A stretch of 7,330 nt of DNA from NCBI GenBank assembly GCA_001799975.1, contig MGUQ01000069.1:4232-11561 (forward strand), written 5' to 3'. Below are positions 1 to 5,485 of this stretch, piece by piece; the first letter of the stretch is position 1, and the number at the start of each line of letters is the position of its first letter. The DNA comes from Elusimicrobia bacterium RIFCSPLOWO2_01_FULL_54_10. GTDB taxonomy: Bacteria; Elusimicrobiota; Elusimicrobia; 2-02-FULL-39-32. The translations under genes and the position numbers were made by a program. Under the pieces are notes generated by a model. That model made no database searches and was not told where the DNA came from. It saw only the letters and a list, made by a program, of their open reading frames with translations.

Positions 1-1
1 T

Positions 2-1069
2 TTCGGCAATACGGTGATGCCGTTGATCGGCGCGGATGAAGCCCATTCCGCGATGATCCGGGCCATTGACGGAGCGCAGAATTCCGTCGGGCTTTCCACC
101 TATATTTTTAAAAACGATTCCATCGGGCAGAAGTTCATCGACGCTCTCGCGCGGGCCCGGGAACGCAGGGTGGAAGTTCGGGTATTGATCGACGATGTGG
201 GCGCGGGGTTTTTCTGGTCCGGCGTGGACAATAAGCTCAGGCAGGGCAAAGCGCCCGTGGCTTATTTCCTGCCCGCGCTCACTCCCTGGCGGATGGCGTA
301 TTTCAACATGCGCAATCACAGAAAAATCCTTACGGTCGACGGCAAAATTGCTTTTACCGGCAGCATGAACATCGGCGCTTTTCCCATCACCGATACCCAT
401 TTTCGGCTGGAAGGCCCGGTTGTGGCCGGCATCCAGGAGACATTTCGGCTGGATTGGGCCTTTACCACCGGAGAATTTTTGGGGGGAGACTCTTGGTTCC
501 CAAATCACTCCCAAACAGGCCAGACGGCGGCGCGAGGCATCAGCTCCGGGCCGGATGAGGACTTCGACAACTGCCGCTGGATCCTCTTGAGCGCGTTGGT
601 CAATGCCACAAAATCCATTCGCATCGTCACCCCTTATTTTGTGCCCGATGCGACGCTCATAAACGCCCTCAATTTGGCTGCGATGAGCGGAGTGCGCGTG
701 GACATCGTCCTTCCCCAAATCAACGATCTGGCGCTTGTCCGGTGGGCGTCCCAAGCCATGCTTTGGCAGGTCCTTCAGAAGGGCTGCAGGGTTTGGAGAA
801 CGCCGCCGCCTTTTGACCATAGCAAACTCATGATCATTGATGATTCCTGGGCGCTTATCGGCTCCTCCAACTGGGACCGCCGCAGTTTAAGGCTGAATTT
901 TGAGTTCGACTTGGAATGCTATGATAAAGACTTGGCCGCAGCTTTGACCAGGATTGTGGATGGCAAGATTGCCTCCGCCCGTGAAGTGACGCTCGCTGAA
1001 GTGGACTCCAGAAGCCTTCCCGTCCGCCTTCGGGACGGAGCTTCCCGCCTCTTTTCCCCCTTACTTTAA
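2..1069 (+). CDS. Cardiolipin synthase / phospholipase D family protein (5' end missing)
   Basis: Likely makes cardiolipin by phosphatidyl transfer at the cytoplasmic membrane; another phospholipase D-type transferase is possible. The reading frame is open to the left edge, and the first visible residues (FGNTV, then a GADEA stretch) match the start of the first catalytic domain of bacterial Cls proteins. The gene therefore probably begins upstream, and the N-terminal membrane helices are outside the window; the ATG at 14 is likely internal. Both HKD motifs are complete. In HKD1 the His, Lys and Asp codons are at 317, 323 and 338, followed by GSMN. In HKD2 they are at 818, 824 and 839, followed by GSSN. 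The C-terminus (ASRLFSPLL) also matches typical Cls ends. Both active-site halves are intact, so the enzyme should be functional. Family assignment is strong; the exact substrate is inferred. Confidence 0.9.
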   Translation, partial: FGNTVMPLIGADEAHSAMIRAIDGAQNSVGLSTYIFKNDSIGQKFIDALARARERRVEVRVLIDDVGAGFFWSGVDNKLRQGKAPVAYFLPALTPWRMAYFNMRNHRKILTVDGKIAFTGSMNIGAFPITDTHFRLEGPVVAGIQETFRLDWAFTTGEFLGGDSWFPNHSQTGQTAARGISSGPDEDFDNCRWILLSALVNATKSIRIVTPYFVPDATLINALNLAAMSGVRVDIVLPQINDLALVRWASQAMLWQVLQKGCRVWRTPPPFDHSKLMIIDDSWALIGSSNWDRRSLRLNFEFDLECYDKDLAAALTRIVDGKIASAREVTLAEVDSRSLPVRLRDGASRLFSPLL

Positions 1070-1095
1070 GCTTTTTAGGTCCCCTCCCGGCCCCC

Positions 1096-1124
1096 TTGAA
1101 ATTCCACCGAACCGGGGGTATACT
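1096..1124 (+). promoter_or_regulatory. Sigma-70-type promoter for the small membrane protein gene
   Basis: TTGAAA at 1096-1101 (5 of 6 to TTGACA) and TATACT at 1119-1124 (5 of 6 to TATAAT) are separated by exactly 17 bp. The expected transcription start is near A1131, only about 4 nt before the ATG at 1135. The TTG at 1096 that could be read as an in-frame start codon is therefore better explained as the -35 box. This assumes the organism uses a standard housekeeping sigma factor. Confidence 0.7.
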
Positions 1125-1134
1125 TCAAACATCC

Positions 1135-1452
1135 ATGTACGAGACTATTATTTTGGGCATTGCCTGTCTTTCCGCACCTCTATTTGCCAAGTTGGCCGGC
1201 TATGAAATCACCAAAAAGCCGTACGATATGGTGGGAGTGGGGGGTATATTCTTCCTTTTAGGAGCCGCTTTCACCCTGGGCCCTTCCAGGGTGGATTTTC
1301 TCATTAACATAGGAACCATCGGAAGCATTGTCTCCCATGTTCTGGGCTGGCTGATGGTGATTATCGGGGCGTTCCGATGCGCACTGGACGTGATCATGGA
1401 AAAAGATGAAGTTGGTGTTTTGACCCACGCCCGCCACAGCAGAGCCCGTTAA
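1135..1452 (+). CDS. Small three-helix membrane protein, family not recognised
   Basis: I do not recognise this 105-residue protein. It has three hydrophobic stretches, roughly residues 3-21, 32-49 and 55-82, and ends in a polar tail rich in His and Arg. It should sit in the cytoplasmic membrane; there is no clear catalytic motif. I chose ATG 1135 over the in-frame TTG at 1096. The ATG leads directly into a hydrophobic helix, and the TTG coincides with a -35 box whose -10 partner lies between the two candidates, so a message started there could not include the TTG. No good ribosome-binding site precedes the ATG at normal spacing. The predicted leader is about 4 nt, which fits near-leaderless translation. 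The gene ends 7 bp from the stop of the converging gene. That it is a real gene is supported by the promoter and the membrane-protein composition. Confidence 0.65.
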   Translation: MYETIILGIACLSAPLFAKLAGYEITKKPYDMVGVGGIFFLLGAAFTLGPSRVDFLINIGTIGSIVSHVLGWLMVIIGAFRCALDVIMEKDEVGVLTHARHSRAR

Positions 1453-1459
1453 AATCCCC

Positions 1460-2113
1460 TCAAAAAGACCAGAAAGTGGGCCCAATCCTGAGCTGATGCA
1501 GCCAGGAGCGCGGAATGCTGTGCAAGGCGACCACGGCCAGCCAACCGTGCGAGACGGCGAGGGCATAGAGGTTGGGCGCCTTCAGATAGGAAAGAGACCA
1601 GAAAAATCCGCCAATCAGAGTAAATATCATAAGAACGGGATTGGGAAAATGGATCATGGAGAACACCACAGCCACCACCCCAGCCGCGCGGTAAGGATTA
1701 TCAATCACATTGCCCACCCGCCAGGTAAAAAAGGTTTGCAGGCCGATTTGCTGTAGAAATGCCCAAAAGACATATTCGGAAAAGCGCATGAGAAACTTGT
1801 TGTCGTAATTCAGGTTCCCGAACACCAGTGCGATCAAAATCAACACCGCCGTTGTGATCGCCGTGAACCACACCAGGAGCCGCAGGCATCGCAAAAATGC
1901 TCTCCAGTCCAGGCTAAATTCGGGGAAGGACTGCGGGGTTCTGGCCTGATCACGAGCGATGCAGGCAATGGGAAATCCCACGCAGAATCCCCACAAGAAA
2001 ATCGGCCGGAACCAGCCGGGAGCCCAGACTTCCACAATCCAGATGTAGACGGCCAGAAGGGCGATTTCAATCCCCACCTGCACCGCGAACTTCCGCTTTT
2101 CTTTTTGTATCAT
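1460..2113 (-). CDS. Degenerate CPBP (CAAX protease family) membrane protein, probable pseudo-protease
   Basis: A 217-residue multi-helix membrane protein with the layout of the CPBP/Abi family (PF02517-like). In this family the EExxxR motif supplies the catalytic Glu, and two later His motifs complete the site. Here motif 1 reads QQIGLQ (residues 121-126), so both Glu and the Arg are Gln. FxxxH is kept (F151, H155). The last motif keeps H189, but the usual Asn four residues on is Ala193. The glutamine codons are CAG, CAA and CAA. Each Glu-to-Gln change needs only one base, but three changes in one motif make sequencing error unlikely. It is probably inactive as a protease and may bind or regulate substrates; that role is inferred. 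It is divergent from the canonical CPBP gene with a 6-bp gap. No Shine-Dalgarno precedes its ATG. Confidence 0.7.
   Translation of the reverse strand: MIQKEKRKFAVQVGIEIALLAVYIWIVEVWAPGWFRPIFLWGFCVGFPIACIARDQARTPQSFPEFSLDWRAFLRCLRLLVWFTAITTAVLILIALVFGNLNYDNKFLMRFSEYVFWAFLQQIGLQTFFTWRVGNVIDNPYRAAGVVAVVFSMIHFPNPVLMIFTLIGGFFWSLSYLKAPNLYALAVSHGWLAVVALHSIPRSWLHQLRIGPTFWSF
2108..2113 (+). promoter_or_regulatory. Possible -10 box for the CPBP-ceramidase-YaiO operon
   Basis: TATCAT (5 of 6 to TATAAT) lies so that the expected start of transcription, 7 nt past its last base, is A2120, the first base of the ATG. No convincing -35 box is found 16-18 bp upstream (GCGAAC at 2085-2090). The box overlaps the start codon of the minus-strand gene. 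This is a weak call that gains some weight from similar placement at 1119 and 5472. Confidence 0.3.
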
Positions 2114-2119
2114 TGACGC

Positions 2120-3127
2120 ATGGACCGGGAATTTAAAACCGCCCTGGGCATTTTTGCGGCGCTGCTTGTCATTTCAACCGTTCTCCTCGAAATTTTGGCA
2201 AACATTCACTTCTGGACCCCGGAATTCTTAAGAGGGTTTGTTCCCTTCGTCCTTCTGCTGGCTCCCTATATCCTCTTCAGCTCGTCTGATTTTTGCGGGC
2301 GAGTGCGTCAGTTTGCGGGTGCATCCTGGCTCAACAGAATTCTTTTGCCCTCGTCCATTCTATTAAGTTACTTAATCGCCAGTCTCTGGAACGGCGCCTT
2401 CAGCGGCTTTCTCTTGCTGAAACTTGCTCTGTGGATTTTTGTCCCTCTGGGGCTTCTGTCCGTCGGTTGGTTGAAGGGCCATCCGTTCTATCCCAAGGAA
2501 ATTCTTGCCGCCCTTCTTCTCTGGCTTCCCATCGAATTCGGGTACTTGTCCGGATTTGATATCAAATTTACCGAAGGAATACAAATTCCTGCTCTAGCCT
2601 TCGCTGCGCCCGTGCTGGGACTTTACCTTTTTGCCATCGTGCGGGACTTGCCCGACATCGGATACAATTTCAGATGGAAGTTAAGCGATTTCAAGCCCGT
2701 GGCCCTTTCGCTCGGCGCCCTCGCCTTCCTTCTCATTCCCATCGGCACGCATCTGGGATTCATCAGTTTTTCCCAATTTGACACTCCTCCCGCCAAGATG
2801 GTTGAATTTCTTTTCGGGATTTATTTTTTGGTGGCGCTGCCTGAAGAACTTCTCTTCCGCGGGATTTTTCAGAATCTGCTTGTCAAAACTCTGGGCGCGC
2901 AGGGCCGTGGATTTTGGACGGCGCTTTTTCTGGCATCCCTCATCTTCGGTTTCTCCCATTACAACAATTTCGATCCGCCGGATTATCGGTATGTTTTTTT
3001 GGCCACTCTGGCAGGCCTTTTTTACGGTTGGACATATCACCGCACGGGCAAGACCACAGTCTCCGCCCTGGTGCACACGGGGGTCAATTTCCTTTGGGCG
3101 ATATTTTTTAAGGATACGGGAGGCTGA
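2120..3127 (+). CDS. CPBP family intramembrane metalloprotease (CAAX protease-like)
   Basis: A 335-residue polytopic membrane protein with the full CPBP/Abi signature in its C-terminal third. EELLFR has the catalytic Glu pair E242/E243 and R247. FGFSH gives F276 and H280. HTGVN gives H319 and N323. Family members related to Rce1 cut peptides within the membrane near a C-terminal or signal sequence; in bacteria substrates are mostly unknown. About 220 N-terminal residues form extra hydrophobic helices beyond the core domain. The start is ATG 2120, the first possible start after the in-frame TGA at 2114-2116. No Shine-Dalgarno is visible. It leads an operon, since its TGA directly abuts the ATG of the ceramidase-like gene. 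A divergent, motif-degenerate relative begins 6 bp away. The family is clear; the substrate is unknown. Confidence 0.9.
   Translation: MDREFKTALGIFAALLVISTVLLEILANIHFWTPEFLRGFVPFVLLLAPYILFSSSDFCGRVRQFAGASWLNRILLPSSILLSYLIASLWNGAFSGFLLLKLALWIFVPLGLLSVGWLKGHPFYPKEILAALLLWLPIEFGYLSGFDIKFTEGIQIPALAFAAPVLGLYLFAIVRDLPDIGYNFRWKLSDFKPVALSLGALAFLLIPIGTHLGFISFSQFDTPPAKMVEFLFGIYFLVALPEELLFRGIFQNLLVKTLGAQGRGFWTALFLASLIFGFSHYNNFDPPDYRYVFLATLAGLFYGWTYHRTGKTTVSALVHTGVNFLWAIFFKDTGG
3118..3123 (+). promoter_or_regulatory. Ribosome-binding site for the ceramidase-like gene
   Basis: GGGAGG sits 4 nt before ATG 3128, inside the last codons of the CPBP gene whose TGA directly precedes that ATG. It is the only strong Shine-Dalgarno I see among the visible starts. 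It shows that the organism does use this signal for genes inside an operon, and it supports translational coupling. Confidence 0.7.
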
Positions 3128-4366
3128 ATGAGACAAATCTTAGTTCTGGCTCTTTTTTTTAGCGCGGCCCATGCGTTTGCCGGGTTTTCCGCGGGAGCGG
3201 CCAAAGCCAAAATGACGCCGGATGTTTCGGATGCCGCAAATCCTGTTTGGCTCGCGGGGTACCAGGGCGGGCGCGCCGCCACCGGAGTGCACGACGACCT
3301 CTGGATCACTGCGCTTGCCATGAACCATGATCAAGGGTCCGTTCTTTTCATCACGGTGGACTTGATCGGATATATGTTTGATGAAGTGGCCGAGGTGAAG
3401 AATCTCATCCACAAGGAGCTGGACATCGCGCCTTCGAAGATTTTTATTTTCAGCACGCACAACCATAGCGGGCCCGATTCCATCGGGCTTTGGGGGAAAG
3501 ACGGGAAAACCGGCAAGGACCAGGCCTATCTGGATTCCCTGCGGCGCAAAATACTGGCTTGCGCAGGCGAAGCGGTGAAATCCATGAAGCCCGTCCGCGC
3601 GGTGTTCGGCAAGACGCGCTATGACAATCCCATTGAAGATTCCAGGCCGCCCAAAATCATCAACGACCTCTTGCTCTCCATGAAGCTGACGGACATGGAA
3701 GGGCATACCATCGCCACATTGGTGAACTATGCCATGCACGCCGAGGTCTTGAACGGGAAAAATACCCTGCTCACCTCGGACTACCCCGGCGTTCTGCGCG
3801 AGCAGTTGGAGAAGAAACTGGGCGGTGTGGCAATTTACATCACGGGCGATATTGGCGGCATGCAGTCGCCTTTCGTCCTTTTTCATACATTCTGGTCGCG
3901 TGAGAGGGTGGGCAAAGCCTTGGCGGTGCAGGTTCTTCAGTCTTTGATGGGGAAATTGCCTGAGGAAGTTCCCTACTTGCGCGCGCATGCCAGTGAGATT
4001 CTTTTTCCTATAGAAAACAAACGATACATCCAAGCAATAGAATCAGGGATGTTCGGCCGCTCCAGCCAGTTCATCCAAAAGGCCGGAGACAAGTATTTTC
4101 TGCCTGCTGATGTCGCGTTTGTCCAAATCGGCCCGGCCCAGTTCATCACCGTTCCCGGCGAGGCGTTCCCGGAGGTAGGCAATGTCCTGCGCGGCAAGAT
4201 GGCGCAGGATTACCCTTTTGTTCTGGGTCTGGCCAACAATGAGATCGGCTACATTGTACCGGACGACCAGTGGAACGACAGCGGCTATGAAGAGAACATG
4301 TCTCTGGGGCCCCAAACGACCAAGACGCTTTTGAAAGCCGTCAGCGAGTTATTGGATAAGATTTAG
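3128..4366 (+). CDS. Secreted neutral/alkaline ceramidase-like hydrolase
   Basis: The family (PF04734-like) comprises zinc amidases that split the N-acyl bond of ceramides. Residues 1-18 form a signal peptide with a likely cut after AFA, so it acts outside the cytoplasmic membrane. Residues that match the known zinc site are present: H111 and H113 in THNHSGP, H204 in YAMHAE, E345 in PGEAFPE and Y375 in GYIVP. The segment that normally holds the serine nucleophile (NAGNLSPN in the Pseudomonas enzyme, from memory) reads TGDIGGMQSP here (residues 239-248). The serine is therefore either Gly243 or has moved to Ser247. At 412 residues it lacks the C-terminal Ig-like domain of true ceramidases, which run to about 650 or more. 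Ceramide as substrate is thus doubtful; another lipid or N-acyl compound is possible. ATG 3128 is set by the strong upstream GGGAGG. Confidence 0.85.
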   Translation: MRQILVLALFFSAAHAFAGFSAGAAKAKMTPDVSDAANPVWLAGYQGGRAATGVHDDLWITALAMNHDQGSVLFITVDLIGYMFDEVAEVKNLIHKELDIAPSKIFIFSTHNHSGPDSIGLWGKDGKTGKDQAYLDSLRRKILACAGEAVKSMKPVRAVFGKTRYDNPIEDSRPPKIINDLLLSMKLTDMEGHTIATLVNYAMHAEVLNGKNTLLTSDYPGVLREQLEKKLGGVAIYITGDIGGMQSPFVLFHTFWSRERVGKALAVQVLQSLMGKLPEEVPYLRAHASEILFPIENKRYIQAIESGMFGRSSQFIQKAGDKYFLPADVAFVQIGPAQFITVPGEAFPEVGNVLRGKMAQDYPFVLGLANNEIGYIVPDDQWNDSGYEENMSLGPQTTKTLLKAVSELLDKI

Positions 4367-5454
4367 TGCGCAGGCCGATTCACTTCATCGCAGCGGCCGT
4401 CCTGGCCGTCCTGTTCGCTTCATCTGCCAGGACGGAAGATCTGGATTCCCGCCTGGCCCAAGGCCGGAAACATGCCTGGTCAGGCGATTTCCGGAAAGCC
4501 GAAGAAGAGATCCTTTATGTGACCCGCCAAAATTCAAAATATGCTGACGCCTGGTCTGCCTTGGGAGATGTTTATCTCTGGTCCGGCAGGCCGGAGAAGG
4601 CATTGGAAAGCTACGCGATCGTCATTGGGCTGATGCCCAAAGACTCCGCCGGATATGTTTCCCGTGCCAAAGCGTTCCGCGATTTGAGAAAATTTTCCCA
4701 GGCGCGGACTGATCTGGCACGAGCGCGCCAACTTGGGGGCAACCAGGAGGAAATTTACAAGATCCTGCGCGACTTGGACAGAATCCCATCATCCGAGCCG
4801 TGGGAATCGTCCTTCATGGTTGACTACCAAAGCTTTTCGTCTGAAAGGGAGGAATGGCTGGCCTATACCGCCGCGCTCAAACGGGAACATCCCCTGGGAT
4901 CCACCCGGCTGGAAGCGTCCCAGGCCAAAAGATTTTCCATGCGGGACAAATCCCTGGCGCTGGACAATTACTTGAACCTCTGGAAACGGGCTTATGCCAA
5001 TGTGCGCTATCAAGGAGCATTCGAGGCCAACTTTCTGCCCAAGCATGATTCGCTTGTTGAAATTTTTCAGGGGGCTGGTACAGGATGGGAAATTTCCGGT
5101 TCATACCGGTTTTTGGATTTTCCGGCGGATCGGGCGGACCAATATGCCGTTTTCCTTGCGCGCTATGTGTCCAGATATTACATTCGCGCAAAATCAAGCT
5201 ATGTCCCGGACAACGCCGGCGGCGGGCACTCTCAGCAGTTGTTTTTTCGCGTGTATGGGAATTCCGTGGACAATCTCATTGAGTTTTCAGGTGGCTTTGG
5301 AAAAGAAAATGCCAGGGCGCATTCATTTTATGGCGTGAAAATTCAAAAATTCGTTTTTCAAAGATTAGGCGTGGCATTATCCGCGAATTACGAAGATGTT
5401 GAAAGGACGCCGTCCCGCAGAGGCTTTACCGCACAAATTTTGTACCGCTGGTAG
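4366..5454 (+). CDS. Exported TPR and outer-membrane beta-barrel protein, YaiO-like
   Basis: A 362-residue protein in three parts. A signal peptide covers about residues 1-21 (cut after SSA). About three TPR-like helical repeats span roughly residues 27-127, including DAWSALGDVYLWSGRPEKAL. A C-terminal half from about residue 147 alternates polar and aromatic residues in short strands and ends in YRW, typical of barrels inserted by the BAM machinery. This order matches the YaiO family of outer-membrane proteins, whose function is poorly known but is often linked to polysaccharide or envelope loci. The start is GTG 4366, whose G is the last base of the upstream TAG, so the two genes overlap by one base and are probably co-translated. 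A weak TTGGAT precedes it. The barrel likely works with the exported ceramidase-like enzyme in the same operon; that link is inferred. Confidence 0.78.
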   Translation: MRRPIHFIAAAVLAVLFASSARTEDLDSRLAQGRKHAWSGDFRKAEEEILYVTRQNSKYADAWSALGDVYLWSGRPEKALESYAIVIGLMPKDSAGYVSRAKAFRDLRKFSQARTDLARARQLGGNQEEIYKILRDLDRIPSSEPWESSFMVDYQSFSSEREEWLAYTAALKREHPLGSTRLEASQAKRFSMRDKSLALDNYLNLWKRAYANVRYQGAFEANFLPKHDSLVEIFQGAGTGWEISGSYRFLDFPADRADQYAVFLARYVSRYYIRAKSSYVPDNAGGGHSQQLFFRVYGNSVDNLIEFSGGFGKENARAHSFYGVKIQKFVFQRLGVALSANYEDVERTPSRRGFTAQILYRW

Positions 5455-5471
5455 TTCCACCTTCAAACTAG

Positions 5472-5477
5472 TAAAAT
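5472..5477 (+). promoter_or_regulatory. Possible -10 box for valS
   Basis: TAAAAT (5 of 6 to TATAAT) predicts transcription from about 5484, 2 nt before ATG 5486. No good -35 box lies at the right distance (TGGTAG at 5449-5454). The alternative is that valS is read through from the upstream operon across the 31-bp gap; I see no terminator hairpin there. The gap is also too short for a T-box or other valine-sensing leader. Confidence 0.3.
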
Positions 5478-5485
5478 TTGGGATT

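Noticed and set aside
14..16. ATG at 14 as the true start of the phospholipase D gene
   Set aside because: The frame is open to the left edge, and the residues before it (FGNTV) match conserved Cls sequence, so the gene starts outside the window.
1020..1038. Inverted repeat CCGTCC / GGACGG with a 7-nt loop, a possible terminator for the phospholipase D gene
   Set aside because: It lies within the coding region, has only a 6-bp stem and is not directly followed by a T run; the first T stretch is about 15 nt later.
1258..1566. Minus-strand frame overlapping both the small membrane protein gene and the end of the degenerate CPBP gene
   Set aside because: It overlaps two better frames in conflicting phases, and its sequence has low-complexity, shadow-like composition.
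3140..4033. Long minus-strand frame of 297 codons opposite the ceramidase-like gene
   Set aside because: Its translation has no recognisable domain, is rich in His, Arg and Gly as expected from reading the reverse of a coding strand, and lies fully inside a well-supported gene.
5455..5485. Possible T-box or attenuator before valS
   Set aside because: The gap is 31 nt, far too short for such a leader, and no hairpin is visible.
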